Shown here in pieces: positions 10,871 through 23,222 of a DNA stretch of 64,000 bases. Source of the stretch: Nectonema munidae (taxonomy: Eukaryota; Nematomorpha; Nectonematoida; Nectonematidae). The first letter of the stretch is position 1. Each line of letters starts with the position of its first letter. The translations under genes and the position numbers were made by a program. The notes beneath the pieces are model-generated. The model worked only from the letters and a program-made list of their open reading frames with translations, was not told where the DNA came from and searched no databases. The stretch is from assembly GCA_030549495.1 (NCBI GenBank), contig JAUIRK010000886.1, forward strand, positions 1-64,000. Reading direction: 5' to 3'.

Positions 10871-11059
10871 GCCAACATCAAACCTTTCATCTGAGCCAGT
10901 ATTAGCTGTTTCAATCTACTCTCAGTTAGTAACCAGGCCTGTAATAACCAAGGCACCTGTAATCAATGAGCCATCATTTTCTTAGGAGGCTATTATGATG
11001 AGAGTGGCGTTCTCCATTTTCAAATTCCCAATATTTAAAGAAAAAGGTGAACGCAGCTC

Positions 11060-11925
11060 TTGCTAGATTGCCAGTTATAGAATAGTAAGAAAGTCAAATC
11101 TTAAGCTAAATATTCCATCCGAAACATCGAATATAGAACATTCGTGCACCGGGAACAAGCTACTCATGAGGCCTCGTAATGTATGCGCAAAGGGAGCGCG
11201 ACAAAAAATCCTTTCGAATTCTCCCAATCCTATATCTTTATTCATATTATAAGTAATGTGCTGAAGGATCATTTGTTTGAAATAAAATGAATTTAACAAA
11301 AATGTACGGTTTAAAATAAATTTATTTTTTACCCTATTCGTGACGGACTACTTTTATTTCCTCAGTGATTTGGAGCTATTTTAGCCCACCCCTCTCTTTT
11401 TTCTTAAAATATTGAATATTTTTTGAAAATTCTCTCTTGAACCTACAAAAATTAATTGCTAATCTGATGGTGTCATTTATTTTTCATGAAAATCAATCAA
11501 ACCTGTCCATCACTGCCAAATATAACCTCAAAATATATTATAATTCCACATTTTTTGGCTTAATATTCTCTTACTTTCCTTGATATATTAAATGTTGGTA
11601 TTATTAATTCACGCAAAATATTTAACCAGTCAGTAATTAAGCTTTCACAGGTGACTTACACTTTCCCTCATTATTTTAAAATAAACTTATCCATACACAG
11701 CAAACTGAACATTCTCAAAATACTTTTGTCACTTTAGATTTAAATTGCAATTACTGTCTAAATTTGGTTAATTTGCGGTCAGCTATTTTTTTTAATCATT
11801 TTTGAATAATTTTCGTTCCATTTAACAAATCAACCTTTCTCTATTTCATCATGACATTTTTTTGAGAAAAAATCTTATTTTTCTGAAGAATTAAGTAAAA
11901 AGATTAGCACATGGTATGAGACACT
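11060..11925. other. Non-coding stretch, no gene seen
   Basis: AT-rich, with no convincing coding frame, inverted termini or tandem structure. The LINE fragment on the plus strand starts just after it. Confidence 0.4.
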
Positions 11926-11929
11926 AGCA

Positions 11930-12755
11930 AAACTAAGTGGATGAAAATTAGCTATTCTTTTATGGGTACTGAGAACACAGTTTCCAAAATAGATCCATGT
12001 AGAGTTTGCGAAAAACGAGTTAAAAGAAACTCGATTCTTTGTGTGCATTGCAATAAGTGGGTACATAAAAAATGCTCAAACATTAAGGGCAGTTTGATAA
12101 ATACAACAAATTTTAAGTGTAGGTGCTGTTTAAGTTTCAACCGAAATACCGATGTAGTATTGGAAGAAAAAGTAGTAGTAGGCGGCGTAGAATTAGTAGA
12201 GGTTAAACAATTTTGTTATTTAGATGAGGTTTTAGACAAAACAGGTAGTGTAAGTAACTCTGTAGAACATAGAATACAACTAACTTGGAAAAAATTTAAA
12301 GCGTTAAGTGGTATTTTATGCAATAGTATCTTTTCCTTAAAATTAAGGGGTTTTCTTTATAAAAGTTGCATTTGGTCTAGTTTAGTGTATAGTGGCCAAA
12401 GTTGGGCTTTAAAAGAATCTGAGAAAAATAGACTAAACACCACGGAGATGAGGATGTTAAGAATCATGTGCAAATTTAATTTAAAAGATAAAATAAGTAA
12501 TGAAAAGATAAAAAGTTTATGTCAAGTAAATGAAATAAATAAAGTATTAGAAATACAAAGGTTAAGGTGGTTTGGGCATGTAAATGGAAGACCTTTCGGT
12601 GATCTAATTAAAGAAGCTTTTAAAAATCAAACTTTAGGTAAGAGTAAAGGCAGACCAAAGATGACATGGATAGAAATAGTCAAAAAAGACATGAGCAAAA
12701 GACGTTTAGCTTTAGGGGACGAGCAAAATAGAGATGGAGACGCAAAATAATGGAC
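11930..12755 (+). pseudogene. LINE ORF2 C-terminal fragment with zinc finger (RT-ZnF clade), copy 1
   Basis: Open from 11,941 to 12,750. It starts with a PHD-like cysteine cluster (CRVCEKRVKR ... CVHCNKWVHKKC ... CRCC). The conserved C-terminal part of a non-LTR retrotransposon polyprotein follows: a FCYLDEVL block, ALSGILCNSIFSLKLRGFLY (thumb region), MRMLRIMC, and LRWFGHVNG near the end. The reverse transcriptase palm is absent, so this is a 5'-truncated copy, which is the usual outcome of target-primed reverse transcription. The 270-codon frame is uninterrupted. The same architecture occurs on the minus strand at 14,705-15,490 and 16,271-18,221. Confidence 0.8.
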
Positions 12756-12759
12756 CTGC

Positions 12760-13325
12760 GATCATGTTCGATAAAGCTCATAAAATTAAAATTTTACGGT
12801 ATCTAATTTTACTCTTCATTCTAAACTGGCCCTTTCATCAGAAATTAATTTTGTGCAATCTATGTTTGAAAAATAAACCTATTTCAGAGAGCTCAGAATT
12901 TAAAATATTATGCAGCTTTTCTATTGAAGAGAATCTCTTTGTTTATCTTGGGTTTTTTTTTATCAATATCATGTGTTGTATAATCAGGTGATATGAACAG
13001 ATATCTCTTGATATTTGTCAACCAATCCTTTTTCAAATTTCGTTTTCTTATTGAAATCATTCATAATCCTCTTTTTTTAATCACAAAAAGTTTCCCACCT
13101 TCATCATCTTAAAGACTTTCTCTTTCATAAGGAAAGAAAAAATTAGTCAAATTCGATTCACATTTATAAAAAAAATTTTGAGAACAGATATATTTCTACA
13201 CAGTGGTACCTGAGATAGTTATGGTAACCTATACGATTTTCACATAATTTTTTAGTAAATTGTAAAACGTTTTATAAGCCAAAATATACAAAAAAAAAAG
13301 TATATTTTTACTATATATCTAATAT
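12760..13325. other. Non-coding stretch, no gene seen
   Basis: AT-rich sequence between the LINE fragment and the tandem-repeat block; no coding frame or structured repeat is recognised. Confidence 0.4.
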
Positions 13326-13329
13326 GCAG

Positions 13330-14540
13330 CCGTTTTTTGAAAATTTTTTACAGAACTGATTTTCTAGCATACATTACTAATTCAATTGCCACTTTGAGAT
13401 ATTTTTTAACCGTATTATCCAAAATCCAGTACAGAAATAAAATAAGCATAGTCGATTTGGTATAAAACAGATATTTCATTTTTTTGAAAATATTTTTGAA
13501 GACAGTATCTTTGAAGTAAACCGCAACTCTGATTGAAGCTTTCAGATATTTTAAAACCATAAATGCCAAACCTGAGTCCAAAAATGAAACCAGCATCTTC
13601 CATTTGGCATAAAAACAGATATTTTATTTAAATTTCAAAATATTTCTCTAGACATTAGAAGTAAATCGAACATTTGATTGACACTTTCAGACATTTTAAA
13701 CCTCTAAATGCAAAAAATGATTTCAGAAATAAAAATTATCATGGTCGAATTGGTATAAAAACATATATTTCATGTAAAATTAGAGAGAATATTTTGTGAT
13801 ATAGTTTTCAGACATAAACCGCAAATTTGATCGAAACTAGCAGTAAAACCTCTAAATGCGAAAACTGTGTTCAGAAATCAAATCATCATGATCTATTTGC
13901 TATAAAAACATATTCATATAAAATTTAAATCAATATTTTTGGAAACAAATTTTAGAACTAAACGCATGATTGATACTTATAGGTATTTTCAAATTCAAAC
14001 TGCAAAAATTGAGTCCATAAATGAAACTAGCATGGTTGATTTGGTATAAAAACATATTTAATTGTAAAATTTGAATGAATGTTTTTGGAGACAATTTTCA
14101 GGAGTAAACCGCAAATTTGATTACCACTTATAGGTATTTTCACATCCTAAACGTAAAAAATGAGTGCAGAAATGAAACCAGCATGGCCGATTTAGTATAA
14201 CACATATATTTTATGTAAAATGTGAAGGAATGTTTTTGGAGACAATTTTCAGAAGTAAACCGCAAATTTGATTAACTTATAGGTATTTTCAAATTCTAAA
14301 TGTAAAAAATGAGCCCAGAAATGAAAACAGCATGACCGATTTAGTATAAAAACCTATATTTTATGTAAAATTTGAAGGTATATTTTATTAGATATATTTT
14401 GATCAATCAAAATTTTGATTGACATTTTCTAAAAAGTAGCCATGATTATTGAAAAAATTAAATATATAAAGTGTTATGCGTTCCAAACTGTATATAATTA
14501 AAAATTTTCAAGGTATTATACAATATAGATCCTAAATTAT
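13330..14540. repeat. ~147-bp tandem-repeat element, copy A
   Basis: About seven degenerate units. A shared unit has ATTTTCAG, GTAAACCGCAAATTTGATT, then AGGTATTTTCAAA, then AAATGA(G/A)...CAGCATGG.CGATTT, then GTATAAAAACATAT. Equivalent points at about 13,804, 13,949, 14,094 and 14,245 give periods of 145-151 bp. After the array comes a unique tail with ATTTTGATTGACATTT, GCCATG, and GTTATGCGTTCCAA (about 14,410-14,500). The same array-plus-tail order recurs at 27,765-29,130 and in mirror image at 60,468-61,833. It is therefore a dispersed element carrying internal tandem repeats, not just a local satellite. No coding sequence. Confidence 0.75.
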
Positions 14541-14704
14541 AAGGTTAAGTACAGATAATGTCAAAATTTTGCTTCAAAAGATGCAGCTAGCGATTTTAGG
14601 AAAAGCCACAAAATTTGAAGGGATATGATTCAGCCAATTTTCTACAATTAATTTTATACACCCCCTCCCCCTCCCCAGCACTAATAGGGTTAAGGTTAAG
14701 TCAT

Positions 14705-15490
14705 AGAATCATCATCAATCATCATTCAATTGGCCTGGCCCATATCCCAGCTAGCTGAGGTCGACCAGTTGTTTGCAACGACTCCTCCATTTTCTTCTAC
14801 ATTGCCCGTCTTCACTCTATTCTCTCTTCTTCATGCTTTCATCCACAAGACTACACCAGGTCATTTTTGGCCTTCCTCTCTTTATTTTCGTATCAATTAT
14901 TTCGTCTTTTATCTTTCTTGTCAAACATTCTCCATTCATTCTTTCCAAATGACTAAACCAGCGTAATCTGTTATCTTCTAAATAAGCATCAATATCTTCG
15001 ATACCAGTCTTTTTTCCCAACATATCGTTAGCAGCTATTCTGTCCTTCAACGTCTTTCCACACATCAGTCGTATCATTCTCATTTCACTTGTTTGTAACT
15101 CTCTAGTATCAGCCTACTACACCACCCAGCATTCAGCTCCATAGCACATTGCATTTCTGACGCAAGCTTTATATAGCCTCGCTTTCAACTTCATCGACAA
15201 CACCTTCCCACATAACAGACCTGAAATTTCTTTGAACTTTTTCTAACCAACAGGAGTTCTTGTAATGCTACTAGAAACATTGCCTGATTTAAATAACAAA
15301 ACTTAACTTCAATTTCATCATCTCCCAATCTAACTTTAGTGTCAGGTTACATCTGCCACAAACATAATTTGTGATAGCTGAGACTGAACCATTTATAAAA
15401 GAGCATCTTTTGTGAACCCATTGTTCACAAGCATTACTTAGGATTGCGTTTCTTATCACTCTCATTCCACATATTGAACAAAGACCGATA
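14705..15490 (-). pseudogene. LINE ORF2 C-terminal fragment with zinc finger, copy 2
   Basis: Minus-strand reading, in two or more frames: the cysteine cluster CSICGMRVIRN ... EQWVHKRC ... CGRC at about 15,485-15,345, then MRMIRLMCGKTLKDRI, LRWFSHLERMNGE and KRGRPKMTW toward 14,820 (open 15,083-14,817). The 3' end has the same terminal sequence as the LINE at 16,271-18,221 (GGTCGACCT then a short variable stretch) and then a GATGAT-type tail (14,707-14,727 on the plus strand reads ATCATCATCAATCATCATTC). It is 5'-truncated and broken by frameshifts. Confidence 0.75.
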
Positions 15491-15544
15491 TTACTTCCCG
15501 CTTCTCAGAGCTTACCTTTAGAATTGATAATTGGGTCTGAAAAT

Positions 15545-15960
15545 TTTTATCAAAGACTGATGAATGATACAGATTTTGAATGCTACATGAATACGAAAAA
15601 AATGCATGGCTTCCTTTTAAGTCTCTAGTCAGAAATTTTTTGGGCAAACACCGCAGTTGCGATTACAAAAATATAGTCGAAGAACTACTGGAAAATTTCA
15701 ACTATCTTGGTGCAAGAATGTCTCTGAAAATTCATTTCCTAAACTCTCATCTAAATTTTTTCCAGTAAATTGCGGAGACTACCGCGAAGAGCAAGGTAAG
15801 CGATTTCACCAAGATATTCGAGTGATGGAGGAAAGATATCAAGGTTTATGGAACATTAACATGCTTGTTGACTACTGTTGGTGACTTAAACGAGACGTAC
15901 AACCTCCTCAATATAAGAGAAAATCGCTAAAAAGAGCATATTTACAATAAAATGTGTATT
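15545..15960 (+). pseudogene. Broken copy of a recurrent arthropod repeat-associated ORF
   Basis: Overlapping plus-strand frames read AWLPFKSLVRNFLGKHRS, then IHFLNSHLNFFPVNCGDYRE, GKRFHQDIRVMEERYQG, NMLVDYCW, and a basic end KRKSLKRA. From memory the HFL-SHL-FFP-N-G ... GERFHQDI--ME-RYQG-WN--M--DYCW pattern is a widely repeated unclassified ORF in arthropod genomes, presumably transposon-derived. I do not know its biochemical role or superfamily. At least two frame changes break it. It lies between a LINE fragment and the gypsy 3' LTR. Confidence 0.5.
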
Positions 15961-16162
15961 TTGAATTTTTATTTAAGGTTTATTTGAAATATATGTGTTC
16001 AATAAAACACAAAATATAATAATAATCATTCTTAAAAAAATTGTTTGAGAGCGTTGATATCAACTTAATATTTTTAAAAATCGAATAAATAAAAATTAGA
16101 AGCCAAACAAAAAAAGAACAATTAGAAGGCAAAAATTAGTTAGAATCTGTTAAAAAAATTCC

Positions 16163-16269
16163 TGAAAAAAGAAAGAAGTGAAATGTCGTACTAACATCAG
16201 GAGTGAGAAAACAAGCAACAACGAACATGTCAACAGGGAGAATAAACAGATAGAAAATGTGCGTAATAT

Positions 16270-16313
<44 letters not shown>

Positions 16314-18367
16314 TTCGCTCTAATTAGCAGGTCTTTGTCCTGGCGAGCCAAGGTCGACCTTGAATTTGCAGCGACGTCTCCATCTTCCTTTAATTTCAGC
16401 ATCTTCAATCTTCAGGTTCCTTTTCTTCATGTCTTCTTTAACAGCATCTTCCCATCTTTTTTTGGTCCCCTCTCCTCGCTTGTCCAGTGATATTTTCATT
16501 CCATAGTCTCTTCGTTAGTCTGTGTGGATCGATTCCCTCTAAGTGTCCTAGCCAACGGAGTCTATGCTCTTCCAAATACTGCTCTATATCTTCCGCCCCT
16601 GTCATTCTTCTAATCTCTTTACATCGCACTTTCTCCAGTAGAATTTTGCCACACATCATTCGTAACATCCTCATCTCAGCAGACTGCATGCGTCTCACTT
16701 CAACCTTCTTCATTGGCCAACACTCTCCATAACACATAACATTCCTTACACACGATTTGTATAGTCTTCCTTTTAACTTCAGTGACAAAACTCTGCCGCA
16801 CAGTACGCCAGCAATATCATTAAACTTTTTCCAACCAGCTCTAATTCTTGATATCACCGTTTTTTTCAATTTGCCATCTCTTGTTAGAACATCACCCAAA
16901 TAACAAAACTCCTTTACTACTTCGAATTCATCTTCACCTAGTTTAACGAAGCCTTGATCTTCCACAATTTCATGATTTATCTTACAACTGCGACATATGA
17001 CATTTTTCGCTCTGCTCAATGAAACAGATAAGCCTGAACATCTCTTATGAACCCATAATTCGCATTTCACGTATTGAATAGGATTCCTAACTACTCTGCT
17101 TCCACACGCACTACACAGATCGATAGCACTTACTGAGTCAAAACATTTTCTTGTGACGACTTTCATTGCTTTCGTTTTTGCAATATTAACCTTCAAACCT
17201 TTGCTTTCTAAGGCTTCTTTCCAACAACTGCACTTGTTTTCAACGTCTTCCCAACTGTTGCCAATCAATATCAAATCATCAGCGTAAAGAATTTCTCTCA
17301 TGATCTTGGATATGTTTTCTGCCAGTGCATCCATCACAATCGTGAAAATAAGTGGACTGAGCACACGGAGCCCTGGTGCACTCCAACTTTAACTTCGAAC
17401 CACCCACATTTTTCTCAGTTTCAGTCTGTATATACATTTCCATTACAGCTTTAATTTCACATTCCATTACGCCTTTAAGGCTTTCTCAAGATCTAAGAAC
17501 AGTATGAACAACTCCTTCTCCACGTTTATATGCTTTTCCATCAGCTGACGAACGCCAAAAATAGCATCAATCGTACTTTTGTCGGGCATGAACCCCATTT
17601 GAGTCTCGCTGATGTTGACTCTGCTTCTTATTCTTTTCTCAAAACTCGCTCTATCACTTTCATTGAGTGTTCGATCAATTTGATGCTTCTGTAATTATGG
17701 CACTCTTTGTGATCTCCTTTGCCCTTGTATATTCGTATCAAAAAGCTTTTTCTCCAACTTTCTGGCATCCTTATTCCTTGTAGCATGTCATTACCTACTC
17801 TGGCCAGTTCATTTTCTAATTTGCACAGCTGTAGAGCTTCTATCGGTACACCACTCGGGCCAGGTGTACTAAAAAAAATTCTTCTTCATTTTCAACAAAG
17901 CTTGTTCAACTTCATCGAAAGTAATTTAATATATGGGACCTTCATTTGGCTCAGCTTGTAACTTTTTGTTCCATGCATGTTCTTTATTCAACAGATCTTC
18001 ACAATAATCTTTCCATAGATCCAACCTATCAGGCAAGCGTAACTTCAATTCACTACTTTGATTTTTCATGCAGCGATTTCCGATAACATCTCTTTTGTCT
18101 ATAGCGCTTGTTCTGGCCATGCGAAACACATGTCTCATCCTATTTTCCACTTTCATCTCTTCAATCTGTTTTGCTTCGTCACTGGCTTCATCGTGCATCG
18201 CTTTTGCAATTTCCTTCTTTTATGTGCGTAATATAAATTAACGTGATTTGTGTAATTGAAGTTAATGGCAAGGTTTTTACAATTAAGCTCGAGTGATAAA
18301 ATAAGTGGAGAGAAGATTTGATAATAGAAAAGGTGAAGTGATGTTTGAAGGTTCGAATTATACTACA
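16163..18367 (-). repeat. 3' LTR of the gypsy fossil, split by a LINE
   Basis: LTR blocks 16,163-16,270 and 18,236-18,367 flank the LINE. Together they make an LTR of about 240 bp with TG and CA ends. The matching block at the other end of the element is at about 24,580-24,775 and shares GTGCGTAATATAAATTAACG and GTGATAAAATAAGTGGAGAG. The polypurine tract (minus strand AGGAGGGAAGAG) directly abuts the inner edge at 18,368-18,380. Confidence 0.8.
16271..18221 (-). mobile_element. LINE with reverse transcriptase and zinc finger, 5'-truncated, inserted in a gypsy LTR
   Basis: Flanked by an exact 14-bp duplication ATGTGCGTAATATA (16,257-16,270 and 18,222-18,235). The minus-strand 3' end is a (GAT)n tail of about 45 bp. 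The readable protein includes LWKDYCEDLLNKEHAWN (18,000) upstream of the palm, LSPLIFTIVMDALAENI and ILYADDLILIGNS (catalytic YADD, near 17,280), a cysteine cluster CSACGSRVV ... CELWVHKRC ... CRSC, and the C-terminal LRWLGHLEGID block (open 17,364-16,438). The segment between 17,360 and 17,930 is broken by several frameshifts. The endonuclease is absent through 5' truncation. It is younger than the LTR it splits. Confidence 0.9.
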
Positions 18368-20197
18368 CTCTTCCCTCCTAAGTAATCTTCCAAAGTGAAT
18401 CTTTTTGGCGAGTTTTTGATTCTTGTTGATCTTCTAGGCATACTCATCAGTTCCGGGTCCATTTCTTCATTACTTTGAACATCATCTTCAGTTGTTTGAA
18501 ATTTGTTTACTTCCTCTCCGTGTTGATCTGCATTAGATGATTCTTCATTTTGATTACTTTGATCACAAGTTTTAGGTGATCTAGAACTTTAGGTTTAAGT
18601 CTAGAAGTGAAACACTCGTTTCCCGACCATCACTCTTACGAATGCGAGCGGAATTATGATTGGCTTCTATAAGCTCCACTTCTTCTACTGGGGACTCATA
18701 TTTTGAAAATTTAACATGTTTTTTTAAATAAACCGGCCCAGGGCTTAGCAGCCAGTTGGGCAATGCCTCGCCATTAGAGGTCCTACGACGGTGAATAAAT
18801 AGACGCTCGTGTGGTGGTGCATAATAACGACCGTTGAGAATGTAAAACCTGCTGTAGAACTTCTTCCCACTGAGATAAAGGTAAACCTTTATTTTTACAT
18901 GCAAGAACTAAAGACCTCCAAATAACCCCATTATATCGTTCAGACTGAGCGTTGGATGTAGGATGAGAGGGCATTGTATGAGAGGGGACTATACCGTGAT
19001 TTTTCAAGCAGTCTTCACATTATTTTAAAGTAAAATGGGTACCCCTATCTCAATGAATAATTGGTGGTAATCCAAAAATGGTGAAAATACTAAAAAAATG
19101 TTCCTTAACGTTGTTTGTATCAGCGTATTTACATGGAAAGGGCCAATCGAACCTACTGTTTTCATCAATAACAGTGAATAGGTACGTGTTTTTGGATGTA
19201 GTGGGTAAGGGTCCTTTATAATCTATTGATAAGCGTTGAAATGGCTCAGTTGCTTTGATTAAATGAGAGTCAGGAGGTTTATAAAAACGAGGCTTTACTT
19301 CTGAACAAATGGAACACAAGTTATTAATTTCTCTGATTTCTTGAAGTGAATATGGCATGTTCTTAATCTTAAGGCGATACAACCGTGTAATGCCGGGATG
19401 ATAAAGTTCCTTAGGTAACTCCTTGAGTTTATTTACCTTGATATAAGAAACACGTGAAAATAGATCTGCAGCTACATTGTTTTTTCCCGTCTATAGTTAA
19501 TAGCATACCAAAACTGGGCCAATTCAAGTCTCCAATGGGCAATTTTATCTTTTTTTATTTTGCTCAGACTCTTATTGGCATTCATAAGAAATGAGACAGG
19601 CTTTTGATCAGTAATTATGGTGAAACGCCGTCCCATCAACAGATGTTTCCACTTACTTACTGAGTCCACTATTTCTAAGGCTTCCTTTTCTATAGAAGGG
19701 TAACTTTTCTCACGGTTATGAAAAGTTCTAGAGTGGACGCTACCGGTCTGCCCTTTTGACTTAAAATAGCGGAAAGTGCTAAATCTGAAGCACTGTCAGA
19801 GTAATGAGGCATAAATTTAGCATAATATAAGAATATAAACTTTTTCAAATTGTCATCATGCTCTTGTCTTATTTTACCGCATACTGTAATATCACCAAGA
19901 TACGCAACGACTCCACGGCAAACGCTTTCATTAATTATAGTGTTTATAACACTTGAAAAAACAGCCACAGCATTAGTTAATCCCAACGGGATACGATTAA
20001 ATTCATGAAGACTGTTATTAGCCTCGAAAGCTTTAAACTTCCTTTCATCTGGAGAAATCTCTATTTGATGGTATGCTGAAGTCATGTCAAGTTTCGAAAA
20101 AAATTTGTAATGGGAAACCTTCTGAATAATTTCATCTATTCGGGGAAGCGGGTAGGCATCTAAGGAAGAATATTTATTAACTGTTGTACTGTAATCT

Positions 20198-23100
20198 ATG
20201 CACATTAGGGTGTTCCAAAAAATGAAAAGTTTTCATTTTTTGTGAAACACTGTTTGAATTGTGTCTCCTATACGTAAAAAACATTTGGGCAAAGTTTTAA
20301 ATTCAGAAATTCTTATTTACCCACAGCTCAAAAAGTATGAAAATCCATGGAAAGTGCTCTTTTTTTCAAATGTAAACAACAGAATAAAAAGTAGTTAGTA
20401 AATGACATTGGTTCAGATATCTATGAAAAGTTTTCTTTTTTTTAGATGTAACCAACAGGATAAGAAGTAATTAGTATATGATAAAGGTTATTATTTATTG
20501 ATATTATCAAAAGCTGAAACTATTTTAATGCCTTTTTACACGGATGACCAACTGAACTCCTATGGTACTCCACTACTTGAAAAAGAAATTGTTTGTCATC
20601 TTCTTCTGTGGTAAGCATTGAGTTAAAATCAGTTGCTAGCGATACTGCTCTTTCTGCTATGTCGTTCACAACTTTTATGCTAGCAACTGTTCCTGTGATA
20701 TCTTCCCATCCTAAAGCTGGAAAAGGAAGTTTCAGAGCTTCAAAGAAATTTTTCGATCGTTTTGTCACAAACTCTTCAATTCGCATATTTTTGAAGGATC
20801 CTTTCCACTCGAAACGTCTTCCATCACCTTTCAAAGGTTCTTTATGTAGAAGATTATTCAGCATTTTTTGTTTTTCTTCTAGGTTGACAAGATGCGAATA
20901 AAATGCCAATGGTATTAGATCTTCACTAAGATACCAAAGATGTCTTCTCATTTTACCAATAGCAGCCTTTGCAATACTACAATCAATATTATGGTAATCC
21001 TCCAAAAGACATAAAAGTTGAAGATCAATGACTGGAGTATTTGCTGCGTGTGAAGAAGTAAACCAGAATTTAGCATAGACTGTAACAATAAAAACGCAAA
21101 TTCTTCTCAAATTCTTAACTTCATTAGCTTTCATTTTAAATTCATTTCTGAATAAATATATTTTGATACAATAAATGCATTTCGCCATCCAACGAGCTCT
21201 GTGGTAAGCTCCAGGAGATCTAAACTTTCGAACCAAAGGCTCACCTAAAAATATCAGGGATAATTCCAAAAATTCTCGATAATCTCCTCTGACCTGTTTT
21301 TTCACTAACTGCTCTTCTAAAAATGTACTCAATTCTTTTCTTTTAAGGTAAACCCAATCATCAAAAGCATCAGGAGAAATTTTGTTTATTTTAAACGGTT
21401 GAAAAGAACTTTGGTCAATTTCGCACCATTTTGATTTAAATCTAGTGAAAAAAGTAATATCTGGACCCTTAGAAACAAAAAAAATATCCATTACTGCAGC
21501 AATCATCAATTCATGAATATGGTGTCTACAAGCAAAGAAGAGTAAACGGTGATCAACTCCATTCTGAATGATTGAGCACGCTCCTTTGTTTTCCTGTATT
21601 ACTTGCAGTTGTATCAAAACACAATCCTGCAATCCAAGGTAAGCAAGCTGGCCAATCTTCTAATGTTCTCAAAACTTCTTTACCAATCGATTCTCCAGTT
21701 CCACGTAACAATTTAGGGATTTTAAGAAGTTTTTCTACATTTTTGCCTGATATAACAATGGGAACACGCTCGAATTTATTTCTATTATTATCCGGTAGCA
21801 ATTTTGAATCAAAATGTATTATCATTGGAGTATTAGGATTAAAAGATTCTTTTATTTTTTGAGCAATTGTTGACCGCACTTTTTTTCTTGATCTATATAA
21901 AGATGATGTAGATAGCGTCAGTGTATTCACATCAAAACCTACAGCTTTTAGAGCCGGTGTTACAAGATGAAGAGCATTTCTTGTAGAAGTTCCAGTTCTA
22001 TCCAAAGCAGCAATAAAGTCTTCGTTTTCTATTACTTTCTTAGCGTTTTCAAAACTTTTAGTATCATGTGAAGAAGACACAAAACTATCAGCTGAAGAAA
22101 TGGGAGCATTTTCAGAAATATCATGTTCTTAACTATCAGAAGATGAAGAAATGTCGCTTTTCATTCCAATCGAAGTACTTTCCAAGATTTTCTCGTTATC
22201 CTGAATACATTTCTTATAATACTCGTTCCTTTTGATAATTTCAATGCTTTTTTTAAGAAGTCTTTATCTTCCTTCCCAATAAACATTTTCCTCAGACCTT
22301 TCTGATCTTCAAGAAAACTCATGTCTTCTTTATTACGAATTAAAGAAGTAAAGTTTGAATGTGAGATATCAAATAATTTTTCGAGTTTTTTACAAAACTC
22401 TGTTATTTTTATAATTTGTGTTCTACTTTTACGTTTTTTGTTTTTCTTTAATTTTTCATGTTTTTCATACAGGGAATGAATTTTTTTTACTATGAACGGT
22501 TTATGAGATGTAGGCAGACTAGCAATCTCCCATATTTTGATAACCCCACTCGCCACAAAACAACAAGATTCTCTTACTGTTTTTTGGAGTTTCTTAATAA
22601 AGTAAAACAATCTTTTCATCACATCTTTTTTGGTTGGAAGTTGCTTGAAATCCTTAAAATCTGATTCAAGAGGAATACCAATCAGAAAGATGTTTTCTTG
22701 ACTTCTTGTTGACATTTTAAACAAAAAAATTTATATCTAATATATAAAATGAAAAAATAAAAAAGGAAATATGTTATAAATAAAAAGTTTGACCATGATT
22801 TAAAAAAAAAGAGACAAACCAATATAACACTCGCTAGCAATCTTCTCTCTGTTTGTAGTTAAAACATATTACGTGCCAAATTACCTATCATTGGAAAAAG
22901 ACTACAAAATAGTATTTTTAAGACGTTTAGCTTATTACCCTCCTTGTGCTCTTGCTAGTTTTCAAAAAAAAAATGACAAAGTAAGTAAGAAAAAGATTTT
23001 TAAGAGATAACAAAAAACTAGAACAGTTTAATGTCTAAAAATCAAAAATAGAAAAAAATGAATAAATATTTTTCTATTGAGCGGTGACTATTTGTTGCTA

Positions 23101-23222
23101 AAATTTTCTGAAAATTCAAGTGAATATTTATTTTACACAGGAGATTCTTATGAGCATATGTGCGCTGATAAATGAGAAACTTTATTTTTTACCATTGAAG
23201 CTTGGAACACCCTAATGCACAT
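20198..23222 (-). mobile_element. hAT-like transposon inserted in the gypsy fossil, exact 8-bp duplication
   Basis: Element 20,206-23,214 (3,009 bp). Termini TAGGGTGTTCCAA at 20,206-20,218 and TTGGAACACCCTA at 23,202-23,214 are perfect 13-bp inverted repeats. The 8-bp ATGCACAT occurs on both sides (20,198-20,205 and 23,215-23,222). An 8-bp duplication plus TAGGG termini points to the hAT superfamily. It contains one transposase gene on the minus strand. Confidence 0.9.
20520..22724 (-). pseudogene. Divergent hAT-like transposase, broken by frameshifts and a stop
   Basis: Three open blocks: 22,724-22,161 (lysine-rich N-terminal, no clear finger), 22,080-21,553, and 21,632-20,520. The middle block carries IIHFDSKLLPD (probable first Asp) and GLCFDTTASNTG (second Asp region). 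The last block has the hAT-type CxxH as ACRHHIHEL, then a long helical insertion with RARWMAK (the R-W motif) and a C-terminal helical part. Between the first and second blocks lie a frame change and a TAA stop (about 22,130-22,190); between the second and third, a shift near 21,570-21,600. The protein lacks a typical hAT dimerisation signature, so it represents a divergent clade. The assignment rests on termini, duplication length and the DTT/CxxH/RW order. Confidence 0.7.

Noticed and set aside
13330-14540. CRISPR-like array
   Set aside because: Repeats are ~147 bp, degenerate and contiguous without spacers, in a eukaryotic setting.
16257-16490. Open frame with a run of 13 histidines
   Set aside because: It is the (ATC)n tail of the minus-strand LINE read in another frame.
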